DNA from: Treponema sp.
GTDB lineage: Bacteria > Spirochaetota > Spirochaetia > Treponematales > Breznakiellaceae
DNA: 52,440 bases
Assembly (NCBI GenBank): GCA_031267675.1
Contig: JAIRYT010000002.1
Location: 1 to 52,440 of the forward strand
Direction of reading: 5' to 3'
Position numbers and translations under genes: made by a program. The notes under the pieces were generated by a model. The model was not told where the DNA came from and made no database searches. It saw nothing but the letters and a program-made list of their open reading frames with translations. Of this stretch, positions 26,613 to 34,400 are shown in pieces. Each line of letters opens with the position of its first letter. Position 1 is the first letter of the stretch.

Positions 26613-27461
26613 TTAAAATTCAGCCGTTTTGTTTTTGGGCTTTAGTTTTTCTTCAAACCGTTCCCGTTCTTTGTCCGTCAACTCCGCGCCGTCTCCTTTG
26701 CCAAGCCGTTTTTGCAGTTCGTTTAATTCGGCGGCGGAAAAACGCACGCCCTCAAGAACATGTTCCCTAAACGAGGCGCAGGAACACGGCGCGACTTTTT
26801 TTGCCAAATCAAAAAGCACCCGCGCGTAAAGACGGATTTCTTTTTGCGCGTGAGCGTCAAGGCGCAATTCCAAAAAGTGAAACAAATTATGTAAATCAAT
26901 CTGCCAGTACCACTCCGTATAAAGCGACAGGGGCAGATTGATCCGCGCCAGTTCCCGCGCAAGGCCGCCTTCGATCAATGTCCTGTATTCCCCATAGGCC
27001 CGGCGCTGACCGTCCGCAAAAGACGCCCGTATCCGCGCCGCTTCATCACCGGCAAGCGCCTGCGCGGAGCGGCCCTGCCTGTTGTCGCCGCTTTGGACAG
27101 CAATATCTTCGGTCGCCGGAATATAACAGTCATCCTTCATTACCGAATACCGGCCCGAAATTTCGTTAAGCCGGGCAGTGCGGTGGCGAATCCACTGACG
27201 CGCTACAAAGATCGGAAGCTTTATGTGAAAGGTAAAAATAACCTGCTCAAAAGGGCTGGTATGCCTGTTTCGCAACAGGTAATCAATGAGCGCGGCGTCT
27301 TCCCGGTACGTTTTTGTCCCCGTTCCATAGGAAACACGGGCGGACTGCACCACCCGCTCGTCGCCCCCCAGATAATCCACCAGACGGACAAACCCCTTGT
27401 CCAGTACGGGAATCTCCCTGTCCAGCGCCGCTTCCGCTTCGGCAACTATACAATGCGCCAT
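26613..27461 (-). CDS. thyX: FAD-dependent thymidylate synthase
   Basis: The protein has 282 residues. It makes dTMP from dUMP using methylene-tetrahydrofolate and FAD/NADPH, replacing ThyA in many anaerobes. The signature RHRTARLNEISGRYS (the RHR-x7-S motif) is intact near residues 92-106, with upstream HTSPFEQVIFTFHI binding FAD and RLDAHAQKEIRLYA near the C-terminus. An extended -10 box (TGC-TATGCT) ends 6 nt before the ATG and no ribosome-binding site is present, so a leaderless transcript is likely. The C-terminal tail after residue 250 is charged and unusually long. Confidence 0.94.
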   Translation of the reverse strand: MAHCIVAEAEAALDREIPVLDKGFVRLVDYLGGDERVVQSARVSYGTGTKTYREDAALIDYLLRNRHTSPFEQVIFTFHIKLPIFVARQWIRHRTARLNEISGRYSVMKDDCYIPATEDIAVQSGDNRQGRSAQALAGDEAARIRASFADGQRRAYGEYRTLIEGGLARELARINLPLSLYTEWYWQIDLHNLFHFLELRLDAHAQKEIRLYARVLFDLAKKVAPCSCASFREHVLEGVRFSAAELNELQKRLGKGDGAELTDKERERFEEKLKPKNKTAEF

Positions 27462-27467
27462 AAGCCA

Positions 27468-27476
27468 AGCATAGCA
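27468..27476 (-). promoter_or_regulatory. extended -10 box of thyX
   Basis: On the minus strand TG-C-TATGCT ends 6 nt before the thyX ATG. No good -35 is seen, as expected for a TGn-type promoter. Confidence 0.4.
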
Positions 27477-27606
27477 AAAACAACCGCTTTTTCATAGCCG
27501 GCAGGGATAAATCCGGTAAATTCTCAAAGCATCGGTTAAAATGAGAGTTACAGGGTATAAATCCCTCAAAAACAGGCCCCGGCGCATTATTCCACGGCAT
27601 TATTGG

Positions 27607-27635
27607 TTGACATGGCAAAATTTCGGGTTTATAAT
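27607..27635 (+). promoter_or_regulatory. full-consensus sigma-70 promoter before the MalT-like genes
   Basis: TTGACA (27607-27612), exactly 17 nt, TATAAT (27630-27635). All twelve positions match the consensus, the only such case in the window. The start point should be near 27642, at the AGGAG that serves the short ORF at 27653. Such a promoter would fire constitutively unless repressed. Confidence 0.85.
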
Positions 27636-27652
27636 CCGTACAGGAGTACAAA

Positions 27653-27694
27653 ATGGAACGCATTGTAAAACCGGATAAGATAAACGGAAATTAG
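27653..27694 (+). CDS. 13-codon leader ORF, or frameshifted start of the MalT-like gene
   Basis: The ORF is MERIVKPDKINGN followed by TAG. AGGAG ends 6 nt before the ATG, the best ribosome-binding site of this region, and it lies just downstream of the consensus promoter. Two readings are possible. It may be a leader peptide controlling the long gene at 27720. Alternatively it may be the true start of that gene: skipping one base at the TAG gives SIESGVNIRLLQGNQIYLP, which joins directly into the known N-terminus. A sequencing error, a mutation or a programmed +1 shift (stop followed by C) would each explain it. Confidence 0.5.
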   Translation: MERIVKPDKINGN

Positions 27695-27719
27695 CATAGA
27701 GAGCGGAGTAAATATTCGC

Positions 27720-30299
27720 TTGCTGCAGGGTAACCAGATTTACCTCCCAAGGCCCCGTGTTGACAAGCTTTTGGCGAACGCTGTTCAGAATCGAGTTGTT
27801 GTCGTGGTCGCCGGTGCGGGATATGGCAAAACACATGCGGTGTATTCATTTGTGCGTAAATATCACGCCAAAACCGGGTGGCTGCAGTTGTCTGAGCGTG
27901 ATAATGATACCAGCCGTTTTTGGGAGAATTTTATAGACGGGGTTGCCCTAACCAACGAAAAGGCGGCAGATCGTCTTTCAAAAATCAACTTTCCCGATAC
28001 CGAACGGCAGTTTGAACGCTACATAAGCATTCCTGAAGAAGAAATAGACCCGGACACAAGAACCCTTCTTGTCTACGATGATTTTCATTTTATCAATAAT
28101 ACCTCGGTTTTGCGCTTTATGGAAAAGGCTGTAAGCAGCCCCTTTCCCAACATTACTTCGATTTTTATCAGCCGCTCGGAACCTTCGATTAACACCATAC
28201 GATTTGTTTCCAAGGGAATGTTGGGAAGAATTACCGAAGAAGACCTGCGTTTTAGCCGCGAAGAAATACGGGACTATTTTGCCCTGCAGGATATTACAAT
28301 TTCGCCGCAGACTTTTTCTTCAATATACCACGACACCGAAGGCTGGGCGTTTGCCATACATCTTGCCGGGCTTTCTTTAAAAAACTCCCCCCCGGGCGCG
28401 CCGTATATTCCCCATGCCATGAAGTCAAATATTTTTTCGCTTATAAAGAGCGAGATTATGAAATCTATTTCAAAAAATCTGCAAAAATTCCTTGTTAAAC
28501 TGTCGCTTATTGATCATTTGTCCCTGGATCTGCTAAAAAAAATTGAAGGAGACGACAATCTTATTGACGAAATGAACACCATCGATTCTTTTATTCGTTT
28601 TGATACATACCATAACGCGTATCACATTCATCATCTTTTTCTTGATTACCTTAAAACCAGGCACGATGAAATACCCGAAGAAGAAAAAAAAGAAGTGTGG
28701 AGCAAAACCGCCGCGTGGTGTCTTGAGAACAATCAAAAAATGGACGCGATTAGTTATTATGAAAAGGCAAAGGACTATAACGCCTTGATTGACGCCTGTT
28801 TCTACATTCCCATGATGTATCCATACCGGACCGCCTTTAGGCTGCTTGAAATTCTGGATAACGCGCCTGCCGAAATCTACGATACGAACCCCCTTATTTA
28901 TACGCACCGGCTTCGTATTTTTATGAGCCTGGGAATGTTTGACAAAGGGCTAAGTGAAACCGAAAAGGCCATAGCGCGTTTTGAGGCGATGCCTCCAACT
29001 CTTCTTACGCATAAAATTCTAACAGTTGTATACGGCAATATCGGGTATATACATCTTATGGCAAGTACCTATACAGGTGTATATAATTTTATTCCTGACT
29101 TTGAGTGCTGTTTTCGCCATAGCCTGCAGAACGGCGGTTATGCTATTCCGCTGCCGCTTTCGGTATTGAATATTGGATCATTTATATGCCGTGTAAATAA
29201 ATCTGACAAAGGAGAAGTAGAGCGTTATATAAAAATGCTGGAAGCGGTCGTGCCGCTTGCCGCCGACGCGTTAAACGGTCAGGAATGGGGAGTGGACACG
29301 CTTGCCCATACCGAAAACACGTTTTATAAGGGCGAGTTGTTCGAAGCGGAACAATATGCGCTGGAAACAGTAAAACGGGCCCGTGAACGAAACCAATTTG
29401 AAGTTGAAAACCGCGCCCTGTTTTATCTTTTACGTATTTACCTTGCGCGGGGAAACAACAGCTCGATCAGCCAAATTTTTGGGCAGCTGGAAGCCCAGAT
29501 TGACAAAGACCAATACATCAATCGTTTTTCCTATTATGACATGGTTTTGGGCTGGTATTATGCGCACACCGGACAAGTCGCAAAAATCGCGTCATGGATA
29601 AAAAATGATTTTGAAGGAAGCGATTTTAATTCCATGACTCTTGCGCAGGAGGTGCTGACCAAGGTACGGTGCCACATGGCCGAAAAGCGCTATCCCGCGG
29701 CGCTGGCGGCGCTGTCTACCATCGAAAGCCGCAGCAACCAGTTTGACGCGGGCGATTTTATAATGGGAAGAATCGAGCTAAAGGCGCTGGAAGCGGTGTG
29801 CCGTTACCGTAACCGCGACAGAACCGGCGCGTTTGCCGCGCTGGCAACCGCCTACACACTGGCGGCCCCCAACGAATATTATATGCCGTTTATTGAATTG
29901 GGAAAAAGCATGCGTTCATTGATCGAATCGCTGTTAAAAGAAAAACCGGCCGCAAAACCAATTCCCCGCGAATGGCTCGAAAAAATCCGTTTGACCGCTT
30001 CCGCCTATGCAAAAAAACTTTTTACGGTTTCGGAGCAATACCGGGAGCCCCCGCAGGATTGGCTTTTTAAAAACTTTGAGTACGAAAATACGCCGAACGC
30101 TAAATCGGCAATGATGCTGTCGCGCCGCGAAAAAGAAGTTCTTGACGCGCTTCAACAGGGAATGACCCGAAACGAAATCGCCGTCCAGACGCTTCTTTCG
30201 GAAAATACCATAAAAAGCGTTATCCGTAATATTTATAACAAACTGGGCGCCCGTAATAAAGCGGACGCGGTACGGATTGCGGCAAGTTTAAAACTGTAA
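27720..30299 (+). CDS. MalT-like ATP-dependent LuxR-family regulator (first of a tandem pair)
   Basis: The protein has at least 859 residues. It is a STAND-type regulator with an N-terminal NTPase (Walker A VVAGAGYGKTHAV near residue 30, Walker B LLVYDDFHFI), a winged-helix and TPR-like helical region (about 330-760) that normally senses a ligand, and a C-terminal LuxR helix-turn-helix (SRREKEVLDALQQGMTRNEIA, then NTIKSVIRNIYNKLG). Proteins of this type oligomerise on ATP and inducer binding and then activate transcription. The best in-frame start is a TTG with a poorly spaced GGAG; see the entry at 27653 for an alternative start. The target is unknown. Confidence 0.88.
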   Translation: MLQGNQIYLPRPRVDKLLANAVQNRVVVVVAGAGYGKTHAVYSFVRKYHAKTGWLQLSERDNDTSRFWENFIDGVALTNEKAADRLSKINFPDTERQFERYISIPEEEIDPDTRTLLVYDDFHFINNTSVLRFMEKAVSSPFPNITSIFISRSEPSINTIRFVSKGMLGRITEEDLRFSREEIRDYFALQDITISPQTFSSIYHDTEGWAFAIHLAGLSLKNSPPGAPYIPHAMKSNIFSLIKSEIMKSISKNLQKFLVKLSLIDHLSLDLLKKIEGDDNLIDEMNTIDSFIRFDTYHNAYHIHHLFLDYLKTRHDEIPEEEKKEVWSKTAAWCLENNQKMDAISYYEKAKDYNALIDACFYIPMMYPYRTAFRLLEILDNAPAEIYDTNPLIYTHRLRIFMSLGMFDKGLSETEKAIARFEAMPPTLLTHKILTVVYGNIGYIHLMASTYTGVYNFIPDFECCFRHSLQNGGYAIPLPLSVLNIGSFICRVNKSDKGEVERYIKMLEAVVPLAADALNGQEWGVDTLAHTENTFYKGELFEAEQYALETVKRARERNQFEVENRALFYLLRIYLARGNNSSISQIFGQLEAQIDKDQYINRFSYYDMVLGWYYAHTGQVAKIASWIKNDFEGSDFNSMTLAQEVLTKVRCHMAEKRYPAALAALSTIESRSNQFDAGDFIMGRIELKALEAVCRYRNRDRTGAFAALATAYTLAAPNEYYMPFIELGKSMRSLIESLLKEKPAAKPIPREWLEKIRLTASAYAKKLFTVSEQYREPPQDWLFKNFEYENTPNAKSAMMLSRREKEVLDALQQGMTRNEIAVQTLLSENTIKSVIRNIYNKLGARNKADAVRIAASLKL

Positions 30300-30300
30300 C

Positions 30301-32979
30301 ATGGCAGACGAGGAAATACGTACAGAAATACAAAAACCCCTGTTTCTTGAGCGAAAACGGGTAAACGCGCTGCTTGCGGAAGCCCTTAAAAGCCGTATCG
30401 TTACCGTAATAGCCGGAGAAGGCAGCGGCAAAACCCATGCGGTAAATTCCTTTTTACAAAAAAATTCCCGCCGCGCTGTTTGGCTGCAATTATCCGAACG
30501 GGACAATATTCCCTGGCATTTTTGGGAAAATTTTGAAGGTGAAATACGCCGCCTAAGCCCCAGGGCGGGAATGATAATGCGGGAAATCGGCTTTCCCGAG
30601 ACGCCGCACCAAAGAGAACGCCACGCGGCGCTTATAAAAAGCGGAATTGTATCGGACGAACCCTTTATTTTTGTAATGGATGATCTGCATCTGCTTACCA
30701 ATCCCGTAATCCTTAGTTATATTGAACATAATTTTTCTCTTCCCATTTTTAGGAATCCCAATGTGCTTATTTCACGTTCAGAATCGGGAGCCGGTCTTAA
30801 TACCCTGAATTTTTTGTCCAAGGGGCTGCTTTCTACAATTACCATTGACGATCTTCTTTTTACCGAAGAAGAAACCGCGGAATATTTTAGCCTGAACAGG
30901 ATTTTTCTTGGACAGGAAGAAATTAACCGAATTTGGTGCGAAACCGAAGGCTGGGCCATGGCCCTTGGACTTATACTGAGAGAAATACAGACCGGGCAGG
31001 GAATTCCGGCACAAAGCGCCGGATCAAGGTTTTCGCCGGTCCGCAATTGGGACCAGGTGATGTTTTCTTTGCGAAAAATGGAAAGCCGTATTTTTTCCGC
31101 CATGAGTCCGAAACTTCAAAAATTTCTTATAAAGCTTTCGCTTATTGAGCACTGGCCCCTTGTTCTTCTTGAACAGCTTGACGATGGAAAGAACATTAAG
31201 GCAATGGAACAGTTTTCTTCGGTTGTGCGTTTTGACCGGTATCTGTACGGTTTTAGAATGCATCATCTGTTTGTGGAATTTCTTAAAGAAAAGCAGAATA
31301 TACTGTCGCAGGAGGAAATTAAGGAAGTATACGGCAAAGACGCCCAGTGGTGTCTTGACAACAATCTTTTGACCGATGCTGCGGAGGATTATGAAAAGGC
31401 AGAAGATTACGCGGGGATTACCCGCCTTATTGAATCGCTCCTGCGTATGCTGCCAAAAATGGGCGCGGCTTTTTTTCTGGAAACCGTAGACCGGCTCTGC
31501 GCAAAATCATGTATAGGTGACGACACAAAAGATATATGCGTACAAAACAAAAACAGCCCGGATAATCTGGATCGGCTTTATTTAAATTTGGTTGCCAGAC
31601 CGCGTCTTTTAATGATCCTAAATCGTTTTGACGAAGCGTTTAAGGAATGCAACAAGGCGCTTGCCTGCTTTGAGTCGGGAATTCCCGAATCGGTTCGCGC
31701 GCGTTTTTTGGGCGCAACCTACACCAATATGGGAACGCTGGGTATTCTTTCCTGCAAATTTACCCGCGACTATACCTTTGACCGCTGGTTTCAAAAAGGC
31801 TATTACTATTATCTGGAAAATCCAAAATTTATCGATTCCAATATTAACCAGATTAACATTGGTTTTTATGTTATTCTGGTGGGCCTTTCGGTCGACGCGG
31901 GAGAGATTGACGCGTTTATAGACTGCTACGCCCGGGCGGCCCGGTATGCTTCCCTCTCAATGAACGGATACCTTTTTGGCATTGATACCCTTGCCCGCGC
32001 GGAGTTTGCCTTTTTTCGCGGCGACTTAAACACCGCCGAAAAATTCGCGCGGCAGGCGGCGTTTGAAGGACGCGAAAAAAAACAGTACGAAGTTGAAAAT
32101 CGCGCGTTGTTTTATCTTATGCGCCTGAGTATCCATACAAACAATATCGCCGATATCGGGGATATACAGCGCAGGATGGAGGCCCAGCTTGATATAGACG
32201 ACTACTTTAACCGCCACATGATCCACGATATTATTTTGGGCCGTTTTTATTCAAAGATCGGTATGGTTGAAAAAATCGCCCCCTGGCTTCGAATAACTTC
32301 TCAAACAGAGGCGGAGGCAGGCCTTGCCGAATACGAAAAATCAAACATTCTTTTTAGCGGCTTTGACGCTTTGGTAAACGCGCGCTGCCTGTTTATGGAA
32401 AAAAAATATCAGGCGGCGTTACAGATGCTTGAAGAAGAAAAGGGCGGTTTGGGCAATTTTCTTTTGGGATCGCTTGAAATAAAAACGCTTAAAGCGATAA
32501 CCCGCTTTAAAATCGGCGACAGGGACGGAGCGTTTGCCACGTTGAGCCAGGCGTATAAAACAGCGGATTCCAACGGCCTTGATATGCCGTTTATCGAACA
32601 GGGCGAAAACATGTGCGCTTTGATCAACGCCCTTTTTAAAAGCGACAACGGCGAAAAACCGGAATGCCCGGAAATCAATCGTGACTGGCTTCGCGTTATT
32701 CGGGAAAGAGCTTCCGCGTATTCAAAAAAAGTCGCCCTTGTTGTCGCGCAGTATTCGGACCCCGGCGCCTCTGTCGATAACAAAAAAACGATAAACCCGT
32801 ATGAAAGCGCGATACTTCAACTGCTTTCAACGGGCTGTACCGAAAAAGAAATCGCCGCGGAAATGAATATTTCCATTAACATGCTTAAAAGCGCCATTCG
32901 CAGCCTTTACAATGCACTGGGCGTAACAAACCGCGCTTCCGCGATACGCATCGCCATAACAAAAAATCTTATCAATTAG
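30301..32979 (+). CDS. MalT-like ATP-dependent LuxR-family regulator (second of a tandem pair)
   Basis: The protein has 892 residues and follows the previous stop by one base. It is a paralogue of the upstream gene with the same order: Walker A VIAGEGSGKTHAV, Walker B FVMDDLHLL, a long helical sensor region, and a C-terminal LuxR-type domain (YESAILQLLSTGCTEKEIAAEMNIS, MLKSAIRSLYNALGVTNRASA). Shared blocks such as LKSRIVTVIAG/LQLSERDN and the YEVENRALFYLMRL segment show they arose by duplication. The helix-turn-helix is less canonical than in the first copy. The two may form mixed oligomers or sense different ligands. Confidence 0.88.
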   Translation: MADEEIRTEIQKPLFLERKRVNALLAEALKSRIVTVIAGEGSGKTHAVNSFLQKNSRRAVWLQLSERDNIPWHFWENFEGEIRRLSPRAGMIMREIGFPETPHQRERHAALIKSGIVSDEPFIFVMDDLHLLTNPVILSYIEHNFSLPIFRNPNVLISRSESGAGLNTLNFLSKGLLSTITIDDLLFTEEETAEYFSLNRIFLGQEEINRIWCETEGWAMALGLILREIQTGQGIPAQSAGSRFSPVRNWDQVMFSLRKMESRIFSAMSPKLQKFLIKLSLIEHWPLVLLEQLDDGKNIKAMEQFSSVVRFDRYLYGFRMHHLFVEFLKEKQNILSQEEIKEVYGKDAQWCLDNNLLTDAAEDYEKAEDYAGITRLIESLLRMLPKMGAAFFLETVDRLCAKSCIGDDTKDICVQNKNSPDNLDRLYLNLVARPRLLMILNRFDEAFKECNKALACFESGIPESVRARFLGATYTNMGTLGILSCKFTRDYTFDRWFQKGYYYYLENPKFIDSNINQINIGFYVILVGLSVDAGEIDAFIDCYARAARYASLSMNGYLFGIDTLARAEFAFFRGDLNTAEKFARQAAFEGREKKQYEVENRALFYLMRLSIHTNNIADIGDIQRRMEAQLDIDDYFNRHMIHDIILGRFYSKIGMVEKIAPWLRITSQTEAEAGLAEYEKSNILFSGFDALVNARCLFMEKKYQAALQMLEEEKGGLGNFLLGSLEIKTLKAITRFKIGDRDGAFATLSQAYKTADSNGLDMPFIEQGENMCALINALFKSDNGEKPECPEINRDWLRVIRERASAYSKKVALVVAQYSDPGASVDNKKTINPYESAILQLLSTGCTEKEIAAEMNISINMLKSAIRSLYNALGVTNRASAIRIAITKNLIN

Positions 32980-33007
32980 CAAAAGACTATCGTAAATCAA
33001 CAATGTG

Positions 33008-33016
33008 TGTTACAAT
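33008..33016 (+). promoter_or_regulatory. extended -10 box of lptA-lptB
   Basis: TG-T-TACAAT ends 8 nt before the lptA ATG at 33025. Transcription would begin within a few bases of the start codon. Confidence 0.45.
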
Positions 33017-33024
33017 AAAGAAGG

Positions 33025-33657
33025 ATGAATGCTGTTATTTGTAAAAAAGCAACGGGAATTTTCGTTTATGCGCTCCTGCTGTCCGCGGCGCTTTTTGCCG
33101 ATACCTTTACCTTTAAGGCCGATCACATGTCGGGAAGCCGCGCCGCCGGACGGGAAATGCTCGTACTTACCGGAAACGCCGAAGTTCACTCCGACACCAT
33201 GCTCCTGCGGGCCGAGCGCATTGAAATCCAGGGAAAGGACAATGAATTTATCGACTGTTCCGGCAATGTATGGGGCCTGGAAGAAGAAAAAAACATTATC
33301 TTTCAAACCGACCGTCTGCGCTACGACCGTTCCCAAAAAATCGCCCGCCTTGAGGGAAACTCCACTCTGGAAGACCGCCAAAACGAAGTTGTCGCAAAGG
33401 GCCGCTTTATAGAATATAACGATAAAAATGAAATCGCGGTTATTCAGGTCGCGGTACGGCTCTTTAAAGAAAATATTGTCGCCCGCTCCGAATATGCCGT
33501 ATACCGCCGCGACAAAAAAATGCTGGATCTTTCCGGCTTTCCCGTTGTTTTTAAAAAAAGCGACGAATTTCGCGCGGAGCGGATTCGGGTAGACCTTGAT
33601 ACCGAAGATGTCTCCATGCAGGGAACCGTCCAGGGTTCAATCAAAAGCGAAGAATAA
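33025..33657 (+). CDS. lptA: LptA/OstA-like periplasmic lipid-transport protein
   Basis: The protein has 210 residues. An N-terminal hydrophobic segment ending LSAALFADT acts as a signal peptide. The mature part is a series of short beta-repeats of the OstA/LptA jellyroll: ADHMSGSR, LTGNAEVHSD, ERIEIQG, DCSGNVWG, RLRYDR, ARLEGNSTLED and so on. LptA forms the periplasmic filament carrying lipid from the inner-membrane LptBFGC complex to LptD. The LptB gene follows after 2 bp. The region may end here because no LptC or LptD is seen. AAGAAGG abuts the ATG, and the -10 box is 8 nt upstream. Confidence 0.85.
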   Translation: MNAVICKKATGIFVYALLLSAALFADTFTFKADHMSGSRAAGREMLVLTGNAEVHSDTMLLRAERIEIQGKDNEFIDCSGNVWGLEEEKNIIFQTDRLRYDRSQKIARLEGNSTLEDRQNEVVAKGRFIEYNDKNEIAVIQVAVRLFKENIVARSEYAVYRRDKKMLDLSGFPVVFKKSDEFRAERIRVDLDTEDVSMQGTVQGSIKSEE

Positions 33658-33659
33658 CG

Positions 33660-34385
33660 ATGCACACCATTGCGGTAAAGGCGCTCAAAAAAAAATTCGG
33701 CCGCCGCGAAGTGGTCAAAGGCGTCGATTTTGAAATTCACAGCGGCGGCATTGCCGGATTACTTGGGCCAAACGGCGCCGGCAAAACAACAATCTTTTAT
33801 ACCATTGTGGGGTTTCACAAACCCAGCGAAGGGCAGGTTTTGCTGGACAACCGCGACATTGCCGCCGAACCAATGTACAAAAGGGCCCGTTTGGGCATTA
33901 CCTATCTTCCCCAGGAGGCTTCGGTATTTCGCCGGCTTACCGTTGAACAAAACCTGTGGGCGATTTTGGAAACACGCAAAGACATTGACATACTGGAAAA
34001 GGAACGCCGGCTCGAAGGGCTGCTGGAAGATTTTGGCATAGAGAAAATCCGGCGGCAGTATGGCTATACCCTTTCCGGCGGAGAACGCCGGCGTACCGAA
34101 ATTGCCCGCTCCCTTACCACCGATCCAAAGTTTCTTTTGCTTGACGAACCGTTTGCCGGCATTGACCCAAAAACCGTATTTGAGTTAAAGGGAATAATCC
34201 GCCGCCTTGCCGGCAGAAACATTGGCGTATTGATTACCGATCATAACGTGCGGGACACCCTGGAAGTTACCAACGAAGCGTTTATTATTAACGAGGGCAT
34301 TATCGTCGCGCGCGGCGGCAACGAGGAAATTTTAGCCAACCAGATGGTGCGCGAAATATATCTGGGCAGCGAATTCAGGATGTAG
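33660..34385 (+). CDS. lptB: LptB-type ABC transporter ATPase
   Basis: The protein has 241 residues, the length of LptB. It is the cytoplasmic ATPase of the lipid-export complex. Motifs are Walker A GPNGAGKTT, the Q-loop LPQEASVFRRLTVEQNLWA (typical of LptB), signature LSGGERRR, Walker B FLLLDEPFAGIDP, and the switch ITDHNVRDTLEV. It powers the LptF/LptG permeases; the LptF/G-like pair at 17906-20666 could be its partners, but lies 13 kb away. It is two bases behind lptA. Confidence 0.93.
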   Translation: MHTIAVKALKKKFGRREVVKGVDFEIHSGGIAGLLGPNGAGKTTIFYTIVGFHKPSEGQVLLDNRDIAAEPMYKRARLGITYLPQEASVFRRLTVEQNLWAILETRKDIDILEKERRLEGLLEDFGIEKIRRQYGYTLSGGERRRTEIARSLTTDPKFLLLDEPFAGIDPKTVFELKGIIRRLAGRNIGVLITDHNVRDTLEVTNEAFIINEGIIVARGGNEEILANQMVREIYLGSEFRM

Positions 34386-34400
34386 GACAAAAACCTCAGG

